Positions 6,166 through 13,819 of a DNA stretch of 21,320 nt are shown piece after piece (positions within the stretch are counted from its first letter, which is position 1; every line of letters begins with the position of its first letter). The stretch is taken from the NCBI GenBank assembly GCA_029937335.1, contig JAPYQD010000002.1:1-21320 (forward strand), written 5' to 3'. This DNA is from Gammaproteobacteria bacterium (GTDB lineage Bacteria; Pseudomonadota; Gammaproteobacteria; PS1; Pseudothioglobaceae). The notes beneath the pieces are model-generated. The model was given only the letters and a program-made list of their open reading frames with translations. It was not told the DNA's origin and ran no database searches. A program made the position numbers and the translations under genes.

Positions 6166-6175
6166 TGGGTATAAT
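6166..6175 (+). promoter_or_regulatory. Candidate -10 element upstream of ispD
   Basis: A perfect TATAAT sits at 6170-6175, 29 bases before the ispD ATG, with TG at 6166-6167, one base further than the ideal extended -10 position. I see no convincing -35. It could supply ispD, ispF and the mur genes independently of the terminator in ftsB. Confidence 0.4.
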
Positions 6176-6204
6176 AAACCCATCTTTTTATTACTTGTCT
6201 TTTA

Positions 6205-6906
6205 ATGTCGATTGATCAACACTTTTTAATTGTGCCTGCTAGTGGTGTTGGATCACGTATCGGGGGTGGTATTCCTAAACAATATCTAAAGCTAAACAAC
6301 GGCTTGAGTGTACTCGATCAAACCTTAAAAACTTTACTGAGCATTCATCAAATCAAAGGGTGTGTGGTTGCCATTGCTAAAAACGACAATCACTTCGAAC
6401 AATCAGAATTTTTCAATCATTCAAAATTACTCGCCACAGCAATTGGCGGTAAAGAGCGTTTTCATTCAGTGATCTCAGCTTTAAACACACTCAGGCCTTT
6501 TGCCAATGATAATGATTGGGTGTTGGTCCATGATGCAGCAAGGCCCTGCGTAAAAACCACTGATGTGATTAACTTAATCGAACAGCTTAAAGACCATTCA
6601 ACGGGCGGATTGCTAGCCACTCGAGTAGTTGATACCATCAAACAAGCTGACAATATTCAGGTTGAAGCAACCCTAGATAGGTCTAATCTTTGGCAGGCGC
6701 AAACACCCCAAATGTATCGATTTGGTGTATTATCAAAAGCCTTGGATAATATCATGAAAAATAATTTAAATATTACCGATGAAGCCAGTAGTATTGAAGC
6801 TTTTGGGCTTCAGTCTATATTGATTGAAGGCAGTAAGAGCAACCTTAAAATTACCACGCCAGAAGACTTAGATTTGGCTAACTTTTATTTAGAATCAAAC
6901 AATTAA
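6205..6906 (+). CDS. ispD: 2-C-methyl-D-erythritol 4-phosphate cytidylyltransferase
   Basis: IspD couples MEP with CTP to make CDP-methylerythritol, the third step of the non-mevalonate isoprenoid pathway. The 233-residue product has the nucleotide-binding loop PASGVGSRIGGGIPKQYL (residues 11-28), with the conserved Arg18 and Lys25. VHDAARPCV follows at about 108-116, then TRVVDTIK, LDRSNLWQAQTPQMY, TDEASSIE and the end motif SNLKITTPEDLDLA. Length and motifs are typical and complete. ATG 6205 is the natural start, and no Shine-Dalgarno is seen. The stop is directly followed by the ispF ATG with no spacer, so the two pathway genes are co-translated. Confidence 0.97.
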   Translation: MSIDQHFLIVPASGVGSRIGGGIPKQYLKLNNGLSVLDQTLKTLLSIHQIKGCVVAIAKNDNHFEQSEFFNHSKLLATAIGGKERFHSVISALNTLRPFANDNDWVLVHDAARPCVKTTDVINLIEQLKDHSTGGLLATRVVDTIKQADNIQVEATLDRSNLWQAQTPQMYRFGVLSKALDNIMKNNLNITDEASSIEAFGLQSILIEGSKSNLKITTPEDLDLANFYLESNN

Positions 6907-7383
6907 ATGAACATTAAAACTGGACTTGGGCAAGATTCTCACGCATTTGATGTCACTAATAGCAAGTTGCTTATTTTGGGTGGTATTGAATTTGATCACC
7001 CACAAGGTTTACGTGGAAACAGCGATGCCGACGTGATCTTGCACTCACTCACCAATGCCATCTCTTCTATCACTGGGAAAAATATTTTAGGCGCTAAAGC
7101 AGATGCACTTTGCCAACAAGGAATAACGGATAGTACTGAATATTTAAAGTTAGCATTGAATAATCTTGACGATTGGCATATTGAACACATTGCTATTTCA
7201 ATTGAATGTTTAACCCCTAAAATTTCACCAAAAATAGAAGCGCTAAAAACCAATATCGCAAAATTAATGAATACTCAAATTAGTAACATTGGCATTACCG
7301 CTACCACAGGTGAAGGATTAACCGCTTTTGGTCGTGGCGAAGGCATTCAAGTATTAAGCATTATCACTGTTTCAAAAGCGTGA
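6907..7383 (+). CDS. ispF: 2-C-methyl-D-erythritol 2,4-cyclodiphosphate synthase (divergent type)
   Basis: IspF closes the phosphorylated CDP-methylerythritol to the cyclic diphosphate with loss of CMP. The 158-residue product keeps the zinc ligands Asp10 and His12 (GLGQDSHAF) and His46 (DADVILHSLTNA), and the C-terminal block ATTGEGLTAFGRGEG (about 132-146). It differs from the usual gammaproteobacterial form. The active-site lid residue usually present as HSDGD is NSDAD, the GDIGKxFPDTD block is replaced by GKNILGAKADALCQQGITDS, and the N-terminus is GQDSHAF rather than a DVHAF-type motif. This looks like the separate IspF-like lineage found in scattered bacteria. It follows ispD directly, so the pathway role is likely. 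murC overlaps its stop by 4 bases. Confidence 0.9.
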   Translation: MNIKTGLGQDSHAFDVTNSKLLILGGIEFDHPQGLRGNSDADVILHSLTNAISSITGKNILGAKADALCQQGITDSTEYLKLALNNLDDWHIEHIAISIECLTPKISPKIEALKTNIAKLMNTQISNIGITATTGEGLTAFGRGEGIQVLSIITVSKA

Positions 7384-8795
7384 ATAGCTTACATTCAGTC
7401 TCTAACTCTAGAATTCAAAAAATTCACTTTATCGGTATTGGCGGCTCAGGTATGAGTGGTATTGCTGAAGTTTTACATAACCTTGGGTACCAAATTTCAG
7501 GCTCTGACATTCATGAAAATAAAGCAACACGTCGATTGCAAAACTTAGGCTGTGCCATTAGTTACAAACATTCGGCTGATCAAGTTGTTACTGCGCAAGC
7601 TGTGGTTGTATCTAGTGCTATTAGTGATAACAATCCAGAATTAATCAAAGCGCATGAGCTTAATATTCCAACCGTACCAAGGGCGGAGATGCTGGCTGAA
7701 ATTATGCGTTTTCGATTTGGTATTGCAGTAGCTGGAACCCACGGAAAAACCACCACGACCAGTCTAATTACCCACATACTGAATATTGCTAAACTAGACC
7801 CAACTTATATTATTGGTGGAATCTTAAACTCAAGCGGCATCAATGCAAAGCTTGGTGAAAGTGACTATTTGGTCGCTGAAGCGGATGAATCTGACGCTTC
7901 ATTTTTGCATTTACAGCCTATGCTTAGTGTCATTACCAATATTGACCAAGATCACATGGCCACCTATGACAATGACTATCATAAGCTCACTGACGCCTTT
8001 GTAAGCTTCACCTCTAATTTGCCTTTTTATGGTGCCTGCATATTGTGTGCGGACGATACTGGTGTTCAAGACATACTTAGTGATATTCATCGACCTTTGG
8101 TTACTTATGGGCTTAATGAAGGATCTGATGTACAGGCCACGAATATCACTCAACAAAATCGACAAATGCATTTCGATGTTGTCTGTAAAAAATACGATCA
8201 ATCATTCTGTGTTGAGTTAAATCTTATTGGTAAACACAACATCTTAAACACCTTGGCTGCAATTGGCGTGGCTTGTGAATTAGACATTGATGTTGATATT
8301 ATTCAAAGCGCGTTAAAAACTTTTTCTGGTGTTGCAAGGCGGCTTGATTATCACGGCACACTTAATATTGCCGAGCAGTCAGTCGCTTTATTTGATGACT
8401 ACGGTCATCATCCTAATGAAATTAATGCAGTTTTCGAAAGCCTATATAACACCTATCAAGATCGACGCTTAGTTGTCATCTTTCAGCCGCATCGTTACTC
8501 GCGTACCAGAGACTTATTTGATGATTTTGCTCGCGCCCTATCCAAAGCGGACGCCCTTATTCTGCTAGACATCTATCCTGCTAGCGAACAACCGATAGCT
8601 CATATTAACTCTGGCACATTGGCAGATGCAATTCGTCAACGTTCATCACTCGATCCAGTCGTTATCAAAAATACTGATGAAGTTTTAAAAGTACTGCCAA
8701 ATATCATTCAGAACAACGATGTTGTTTTGACACTAGGTGCTGGTGATATTCATACCTTATCTGCTTTACTCACACAGGAATATGCTGACTCATAA
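7380..8795 (+). CDS. murC: UDP-N-acetylmuramate--L-alanine ligase
   Basis: MurC adds L-alanine to UDP-MurNAc, the first amino acid of the peptidoglycan stem, in the cytoplasm and with ATP. The 471-residue product has the UDP-binding N-terminal domain (IHFIGIGGSGMSGIAEVL, residues 15-32). The ATP loop AGTHGKTTTT is at about 118-127, with EADESDASFL and ITNIDQDHM in the Mur ligase centre. The C-terminal domain has DDYGHHPNEI and FQPHRYSRT. Length is normal. The start is GTG 7380, overlapping the ispF TGA by 4 bases (GTGA), which implies translational coupling. It opens the mur-ddl-ftsQ segment of a division and cell-wall cluster. Confidence 0.97.
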   Translation: MNSLHSVSNSRIQKIHFIGIGGSGMSGIAEVLHNLGYQISGSDIHENKATRRLQNLGCAISYKHSADQVVTAQAVVVSSAISDNNPELIKAHELNIPTVPRAEMLAEIMRFRFGIAVAGTHGKTTTTSLITHILNIAKLDPTYIIGGILNSSGINAKLGESDYLVAEADESDASFLHLQPMLSVITNIDQDHMATYDNDYHKLTDAFVSFTSNLPFYGACILCADDTGVQDILSDIHRPLVTYGLNEGSDVQATNITQQNRQMHFDVVCKKYDQSFCVELNLIGKHNILNTLAAIGVACELDIDVDIIQSALKTFSGVARRLDYHGTLNIAEQSVALFDDYGHHPNEINAVFESLYNTYQDRRLVVIFQPHRYSRTRDLFDDFARALSKADALILLDIYPASEQPIAHINSGTLADAIRQRSSLDPVVIKNTDEVLKVLPNIIQNNDVVLTLGAGDIHTLSALLTQEYADS

Positions 8796-9615
8796 TCAAC
8801 CGATGGGCAAATATTGCTCGTTTCGAACAGGTGGTTTAGCACAAGATTTTTTTATTCCCGACACTTTAAACGAGTTATCTGAATTTTTAAAAAATAATAA
8901 AAAACCTATTTTAATACTAGGTTTGGGTAGTAACTTATTGGTGCGTGATCAAGGATTTGATGGGGTTGTTATTAAGCTTAAACACTTTAACCAATTAGAA
9001 ATTAACAATCAAACTGTGACTACTGGTGCAGGCACAACACTGGCAAAACTTTCTCGATTTTGCGGATCTCAAGCATTAAACGGTGCTGAATTTTTAAGCG
9101 CCATTCCCGGTAATGTTGGGGGTGCGTTGGCAATGAATGCAGGTGCATTTGGTAGTGAAATTTGGCAATTTGTTAGTTCTGTTACCACCATCAATACTCA
9201 AGGCATGGTGTTTGAAAGAAGTCCTACAGATTTTGATATCTCTTATCGACAAGTGTTGGCCAATAATAACAATGAATACTTTATTGCTGCCCGTTTTAAA
9301 TTTGACCAAATCGAAAAACAAGAAGATATCAAAGCACTATTAGAACAGCGCAATACCTCACAACCAATTGGTGAGGCCAATTGTGGTAGTGTATTTAAAA
9401 ACCCAAAAAACCATCATGCCGCCCAACTGATTGAAGACAGTAACTTAAAAGGTTTTTGTATTGGGGGTGCTTGTGTTTCTGATAAGCATGCTAATTTTAT
9501 TGTTAATCAAAACAAAGCCTCAGCAGCTGATATCGAAAAGTTAATATTGCACATTCAACAAACCGTAAAATCTAAGTTTGATATTGACTTAGAAACAGAG
9601 GTGGTGATTATATGA
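8782..9615 (+). CDS. murB: UDP-N-acetylenolpyruvoylglucosamine reductase
   Basis: MurB is the FAD enzyme that reduces UDP-GlcNAc-enolpyruvate to UDP-MurNAc with NADPH. From ATG 8782 it is 277 residues, shorter than E. coli MurB (342) and close to the type II form that lacks an insertion. Flavin-binding blocks are YCSFRTGG (11-18), GLGSNLLVRDQGFDG (47-61) and SAIPGNVGGALAMNAGAFG (106-124). Catalytic residues are visible as Arg156 in SYR, Ser203 in GSVFKNP and Glu273 in the terminal LETEV. Position 8782 is preferred over an in-frame TTG at 8737 because it gives the normal N-terminus. It overlaps murC by 14 bases, and the stop overlaps the ddl ATG. Confidence 0.95.
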   Translation: MLTHNQPMGKYCSFRTGGLAQDFFIPDTLNELSEFLKNNKKPILILGLGSNLLVRDQGFDGVVIKLKHFNQLEINNQTVTTGAGTTLAKLSRFCGSQALNGAEFLSAIPGNVGGALAMNAGAFGSEIWQFVSSVTTINTQGMVFERSPTDFDISYRQVLANNNNEYFIAARFKFDQIEKQEDIKALLEQRNTSQPIGEANCGSVFKNPKNHHAAQLIEDSNLKGFCIGGACVSDKHANFIVNQNKASAADIEKLILHIQQTVKSKFDIDLETEVVII

Positions 9616-10490
9616 TTGCGGTACTTATGGGTGGTAACTCCGCAGAACGTGCAATCTCACTTAACAGTGGCGAGGCCGTTTATCAAGCGTTAAAAAATCA
9701 GAATATTGAATGCTTTACGTTCGATTGGGAAGGTGATAACCTTGATGAGTTATGGTCTCAATCTTTTGACAAGGCTTTTATTGTATTACACGGTCGTGGT
9801 GGCGAAGATGGCACTATTCAGCAACAATTAGAGCAACGTAATATTGCTTATACAGGAACCAACTCTAGTGCTTCTGAACAATGCATGAATAAAGCCACAA
9901 CAAAATCCATCTGGGCTCAACACGATTTACCACTAGCACCCTCAGTTTTAGCCAATATTGATGGGTCTATACCCATCATTGGTTTTCCACTACCTTGGGC
10001 AGTAAAGCCAATTTTAGAAGGCTCTAGTATCGGTATTAGCAAAGTAACCCATGCTCAAGAATTAGATAAAGCGCTTGCATTGGCTTGGCAGCATGATGAC
10101 CAAGCACTGATTGAGCAGTGGATTGAAGGTGGGGAATATACAGTATCTATTCTGGGTGGAAAAACTCTACCCGTTATTCAAATTATTGCTGACCATGGGT
10201 TTTATGATTATGAATCTAAATACCATTCAGATGAAACACAATATTTATGCCCGTGTGGCTTACCAAATACACTTGAACAAGAACTACAATCTATTGCCTT
10301 AGACGCTTTTAATATCATGGGTGCAAAAACCTGGGGTCGGGTTGATTTTATCCTCGATAAAAATCAAAAACCTTGCCTATTAGAAATCAATACTGTACCT
10401 GGCATGACCTCGCACTCTTTGGTACCTATGGCTGCAAAAGCAATAGGATTAAGCTTTGATGAACTGGTTTTAACAATTCTCAATGATTAG
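9612..10490 (+). CDS. ddl: D-alanine--D-alanine ligase
   Basis: Ddl is an ATP-grasp enzyme that joins two D-alanines for the end of the peptidoglycan stem peptide. The 292-residue product begins with the substrate loop VLMGGNSAERAISLNSG. It contains LHGRGGEDGTIQ, the ATP-grasp residues around PWAVKPILEGSSIGISKV, the omega-loop region FYDYESKYHSDETQY, and the Mg-binding end GRVDFILD...CLLEINTVPGMTSHSLVP. Length fits DdlB-type enzymes (about 306). ATG 9612 overlaps the murB TGA (ATGA), and its own stop lies inside the ftsQ start region with an 8-base overlap. The order murC-murB-ddl-ftsQ is the classical division and cell-wall cluster order. Confidence 0.97.
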   Translation: MIAVLMGGNSAERAISLNSGEAVYQALKNQNIECFTFDWEGDNLDELWSQSFDKAFIVLHGRGGEDGTIQQQLEQRNIAYTGTNSSASEQCMNKATTKSIWAQHDLPLAPSVLANIDGSIPIIGFPLPWAVKPILEGSSIGISKVTHAQELDKALALAWQHDDQALIEQWIEGGEYTVSILGGKTLPVIQIIADHGFYDYESKYHSDETQYLCPCGLPNTLEQELQSIALDAFNIMGAKTWGRVDFILDKNQKPCLLEINTVPGMTSHSLVPMAAKAIGLSFDELVLTILND

Positions 10491-11238
10491 AAAACGCAAC
10501 ACTCGATACAATAAACGTAAAAAATCACTCGGGAAATTACTCCTCCCTATAGCTAAGGCTCTGCCTTTTTTTGCAATGCTGGCCTTTATTACTTGGCGTA
10601 TTTTAGAGTCTAAACCAACCGAATTTTTAAAAGCAGAAGTTCATTGGGAAATTGATGATTTTTTACCTATTGATCAAGCAGTTTTAGCAGATAAAATACA
10701 ACCACTCATTCAAGACAAGTATCAACTCAATTTACACGAAATCAAGCAAACATTAGAATCTGAGCCTTGGGTGGCTGCTGCACATGTTGAGCGCCTGTTT
10801 TGGAATTCAATCCAAGTCAATATTGAATCACAAGACATCGCCATGCGCTGGGAAAACACCAATTGCAAGACTAAAAATAAGATTGATTGTATGGGCTATA
10901 TATCAAGTGCAGGCGACTTATTTATTCCAAAAATAATCATCTCATCAGATGCAGTTTTAGCGCGATCAGAAGCAAATCAAACAAAGATTATTGAACTCTA
11001 CACAGATTACCAAGATTACCGAATACTATCTGGAGATATGATTATTAGCTCTTTCTCTAGAACGAATATTGATCAACTTACCTTTGAGCCTAATGTTAAA
11101 GTGATTTTAGGTTATCAACAACAAGAACAACGATTAGAGCGTTTTATAAAGGCCTATTCTGAATTAAAACCTTCAAAAAAAGTCAAACAAATTATATTTG
11201 ATATGCGTTATCCTAAAGGTCTTACGCTGAGTTATTAG
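10483..11238 (+). CDS. ftsQ: Cell division protein FtsQ
   Basis: FtsQ is the inner-membrane protein that recruits FtsB and FtsL to the septum. The 251-residue product has a strongly basic cytoplasmic tail (MIRKRNTRYNKRKK) and one transmembrane helix at about 19-40. A POTRA-type domain follows (about 48-118, with the family-like ESEPWVAAAHVERLFWNSIQVNI), then a C-terminal FtsQ beta domain. Length is close to E. coli FtsQ at 276. The start overlaps ddl by 8 bases. ftsA and ftsZ, which usually follow, are missing: the next gene is on the other strand and overlaps the ftsQ 3' end by 17 bases. FtsB, its partner, is encoded seven genes upstream of it in this same run. Confidence 0.92.
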   Translation: MIRKRNTRYNKRKKSLGKLLLPIAKALPFFAMLAFITWRILESKPTEFLKAEVHWEIDDFLPIDQAVLADKIQPLIQDKYQLNLHEIKQTLESEPWVAAAHVERLFWNSIQVNIESQDIAMRWENTNCKTKNKIDCMGYISSAGDLFIPKIIISSDAVLARSEANQTKIIELYTDYQDYRILSGDMIISSFSRTNIDQLTFEPNVKVILGYQQQEQRLERFIKAYSELKPSKKVKQIIFDMRYPKGLTLSY

Positions 11239-11911
11239 TTTGAATCAACTGATAACATAATGCTAAGGTGACTAATGTCCAATAAAATACCACTACCTTA
11301 GCCACCCATTCCAATATTGGCCCAAGTCCAACAATATTGGCCAGTGCAGCAAATAACATGCCGACTAATGCAGGCAAAATTGCTTGCAAAAAAAACAAAT
11401 TCATGTGTGTTGTAAATGATAAATTCCATTTATATTTTGAGGGCTGATCAATCGCAATACCAACAAAATTTAGGGTGATTGGAATAATTAAGAAATATAC
11501 GATCAGTTGCAACAAAGGCATTCCGGTAATCATCACTGGAATGACAGTAACTAGACCAACAAAAAGCGTTAAACCGATAAATCGAATAATTTTATTCACA
11601 TCTAGAACCGGCATAAAACCGCCGGCTGATTGCTCGCCTAACATCACTAAACGATACATATTGATTGACAACGTAATATAGCCATAAAAAAACAAGATAA
11701 GATAGATCATCATGTTGTCAGGTAATTGAACGTTCAGCAATTCACCCCCACTAAATACCTGTTCCATTAATCCCAACAACTCTGGCACAATCATTAAAAA
11801 TGGCGAGGAGATTATCAATGGAAAAATAGAAATCTCGATAATTTTTTTCCAGTGCGTTAGCGCAAAGGCAAAGCCGGCTAAAAATATTTTATTAATGGGT
11901 AATGCATTCAT
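11222..11911 (-). CDS. Multi-pass membrane protein, unknown function
   Basis: I cannot name a family for this 229-residue protein. It is strongly hydrophobic, with about six predicted membrane segments (roughly 23-47, 68-92, 110-130, 132-155, 170-195 and 200-222). Short polar loops separate them, such as GEQSAGGFMPVLDVNK and AIDQPSKYKWN. No catalytic motif stands out. It is the last gene of a minus-strand operon, starting 4 bases after the mltD stop. Its 3' end overlaps the convergent ftsQ by 17 bases, leaving no room for a terminator between them. The good reading frame, operon position and ATG at 11911 make it a real gene. Confidence 0.8.
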   Translation of the reverse strand: MNALPINKIFLAGFAFALTHWKKIIEISIFPLIISSPFLMIVPELLGLMEQVFSGGELLNVQLPDNMMIYLILFFYGYITLSINMYRLVMLGEQSAGGFMPVLDVNKIIRFIGLTLFVGLVTVIPVMITGMPLLQLIVYFLIIPITLNFVGIAIDQPSKYKWNLSFTTHMNLFFLQAILPALVGMLFAALANIVGLGPILEWVAKVVVFYWTLVTLALCYQLIQTNNSA

Positions 11912-11915
11912 GGTC

Positions 11916-13523
11916 TTATTTCATTTTAGAATTAACAACGTTAACAATAATTTTAAGTTTTTGCCCTATTTGTAGAGGCTTTGCACTGTCTAATTGATTC
12001 CATAATTTAAGGTCTTTAACACGCACCTTAAATTTTCTAGCAATGGTGGACAGATTATCGCCACTTTTCACTCGATAAGTCACCTTTCTGTTGATATCAA
12101 TCCCTACGCTAGTAATCTTAGATAAGTCCTTATTTTTAGTAGCTTTAGTTTGCCATATAATCAATTTTTTACCAATAGACAAAGGCTTAGCATGAGTTAG
12201 GTGATTCCACTTAACAAGGCTTTTAATTTTAACATTGTATTGCTTAGCAACCTTCCACAAGCTGTCACCCTTAGCCACTGTGTGAATTATTTTAACACCT
12301 GCTTTCTTGGAATTTAGCCGACGTTTTTCACGCTCATTTTCAGAGAGCGCGTAGTCATTATCAGCACGTTGCGCAAGTGGCACAATCAAATAATCACCCA
12401 CTTTAATCAAATCACCATCCATCTTATTAATGCTTTTAATCTGGCTTAATGTGGTTTTAAATTTATGCGCTAAAAAACTGAGACTCTCACCAGGGGCTAC
12501 TTTATGTCGTAACCAGCGCACTCGAGCGTTTTTTGGATGACTGTTTAAATTTCTCTCAAAAATTTTAGCTTTATCGATTGGCAATAAAATAACATAAGGT
12601 GGATTGCTTGGTGTTGCCCAGCGTTTCAATCCAGGATTAAGCGTATAAATATCATCCAGACTAATATCCGCCCACTGAGCAATGGTATCCAAATCGAATT
12701 GCGAATCCAGTGTTACTGCTTGTAATTGTGGCTTATTATCCACGGGTGTAATGGTTTGACCATAGCGTTCAGGGTGTTTGATTAATTCTGCCACTGCTAA
12801 TAATCTAGGCACATAACCTCTGGTTTCAGCTGGTAAATCCAAATGCCAAAAATCAGCCTTTTTACCTAACCGTTTATTTTTTCGTATGGCTTTTTGTACA
12901 CGACCAGGGCCAGAATTATAAGCAGCAATGGCCAATAAATAATCACCCTTAAAGAGTTTGCTTAGATTCTTTAAATACTTAACCGCCGCTTTGGTTGACG
13001 CCAACACATCACGCCTACCGTCATACCACCAGTCTTCTTTTAAACCGTAAAGTTTTCCAGTAGAGGGGATAAACTGCCAAAGCCCCGAGGCAGTACCATG
13101 TGAGTAGGAAAATGGATAGTATGCCGATTCTACAATGGGTAACAAGGCAATTTCAATCGGCAATCCAGCTTTTTCAACTTCTTGCGTTATTAAATAAAGA
13201 TACGGCTTAGCACGCTTAGTAACGCGTGTTAAATAATCAGGATTTTTCTTAAACCAGTCAATGTGCCAAAACAACTTCTGTTGATCGGGCGCACTTAATA
13301 TATGACGACTAGAAATGTATTGCCATAAATCTGCTTCTACAATGGCTGGCTTGACTTGTACCGATTGAACTGGATTTGTTATCGACTCAGGGCTAGTACT
13401 GGCTATATTTTTTTTAACACCCTCTTGTGAGGCATTTACACCTCCTTGCGAGGTGCAAGCACTAAGAAAGAAAAATGATAAATATAAAAATCGTTTAATC
13501 AATGTTTTGTTTTGCTTGAGCAT
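11916..13523 (-). CDS. mltD: Membrane-bound lytic transglycosylase D with three LysM domains
   Basis: MltD cleaves the glycan strands of peptidoglycan, forming anhydro-MurNAc ends, while anchored to a membrane by lipid. The 535-residue product has a lipoprotein signal ending in LSAC (Cys23). The transglycosylase domain spans about 105-255, with catalytic Glu132 in IVESAYYPFSYSHGTASGLWQF, AAYNSGPGRV and ETRGYVPRLLA. It ends with three LysM repeats at about 339-383, 412-457 and 481-527 that bind glycan. E. coli MltD has 452 residues and fewer LysM repeats. ATG 13523 is chosen because it gives the lipobox the right position; an ATG at 13559 would add 12 residues. The start lies inside the bolA 3' end (25-base overlap). 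Confidence 0.95.
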   Translation of the reverse strand: MLKQNKTLIKRFLYLSFFFLSACTSQGGVNASQEGVKKNIASTSPESITNPVQSVQVKPAIVEADLWQYISSRHILSAPDQQKLFWHIDWFKKNPDYLTRVTKRAKPYLYLITQEVEKAGLPIEIALLPIVESAYYPFSYSHGTASGLWQFIPSTGKLYGLKEDWWYDGRRDVLASTKAAVKYLKNLSKLFKGDYLLAIAAYNSGPGRVQKAIRKNKRLGKKADFWHLDLPAETRGYVPRLLAVAELIKHPERYGQTITPVDNKPQLQAVTLDSQFDLDTIAQWADISLDDIYTLNPGLKRWATPSNPPYVILLPIDKAKIFERNLNSHPKNARVRWLRHKVAPGESLSFLAHKFKTTLSQIKSINKMDGDLIKVGDYLIVPLAQRADNDYALSENEREKRRLNSKKAGVKIIHTVAKGDSLWKVAKQYNVKIKSLVKWNHLTHAKPLSIGKKLIIWQTKATKNKDLSKITSVGIDINRKVTYRVKSGDNLSTIARKFKVRVKDLKLWNQLDSAKPLQIGQKLKIIVNVVNSKMK

Positions 13524-13819
13524 TGGGGTGAAGCCGGTGCACCATTTTTCATTAACCATTCATCAGGTGTATAAGTGTGCATTGCTAAAGCATGAATATG
13601 ACTCAGCTCTTCTTTAAATAACTGATTAATAAAACGATGACGGTCAATTAACTTAAGGTCGACAAAATAATGACTCACCACCACCAACTTAAAATGTGAC
13701 TCTGTTGCAGGGCCAGAGTGATTAGCTGATTCGTTAATTACCTCAAGGTGGGTTGGATTAAGCGCTGTTGTTAGTTGTTCAGTTAAATGTTGTTGCATTG
13801 GTGGGAATACATCGCTCAT
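13499..13819 (-). CDS. bolA: BolA family protein
   Basis: BolA proteins pair with monothiol glutaredoxins to bind or transfer [2Fe-2S] clusters, and E. coli BolA also acts as a morphology and stress regulator. The 106-residue product has the full BolA fold region. It begins with VINESANHSGPATESHFKLVVVS (His34, His42) and continues with the helix-turn region DRHRFINQLFKEEL. The conserved end is HIHALAMHTYTPDEW (His76, His81). The closest match is to E. coli BolA itself rather than the short IbaG type. ATG 13819 shares one base with the stop of the upstream reductase gene, so translation is probably coupled. Its 3' end overlaps the mltD start. Link to an Fe-S protein gene fits an Fe-S role. Confidence 0.93.
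   Translation of the reverse strand: MSDVFPPMQQHLTEQLTTALNPTHLEVINESANHSGPATESHFKLVVVSHYFVDLKLIDRHRFINQLFKEELSHIHALAMHTYTPDEWLMKNGAPASPQCSSKTKH

Noticed and set aside
6167..6181. GGGT...ACCC inverted repeat followed by a short T run after ftsB, considered as an ftsB terminator
   Set aside because: A four-base stem is too weak; the TATAAT within it is better explained as a -10 for ispD.
7911..8201. 96-codon minus-strand open frame inside murC
   Set aside because: Overlaps the conserved Mur ligase core and has no ribosome site or protein-like composition; shadow frame.
8290..8306. FNR-like sequence TTGATATTATTCAA in murC
   Set aside because: One mismatch to the consensus, inside a coding region, with no promoter nearby; chance match in AT-rich DNA.
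9952..9982. Hairpin in ddl: TGATGGGT/ACCCATCA with CTAT loop and outer CCAA/TTGG
   Set aside because: An 8-base stem with a short loop is expected a few times by chance in a window of this size; it lies mid-gene and has no T run.
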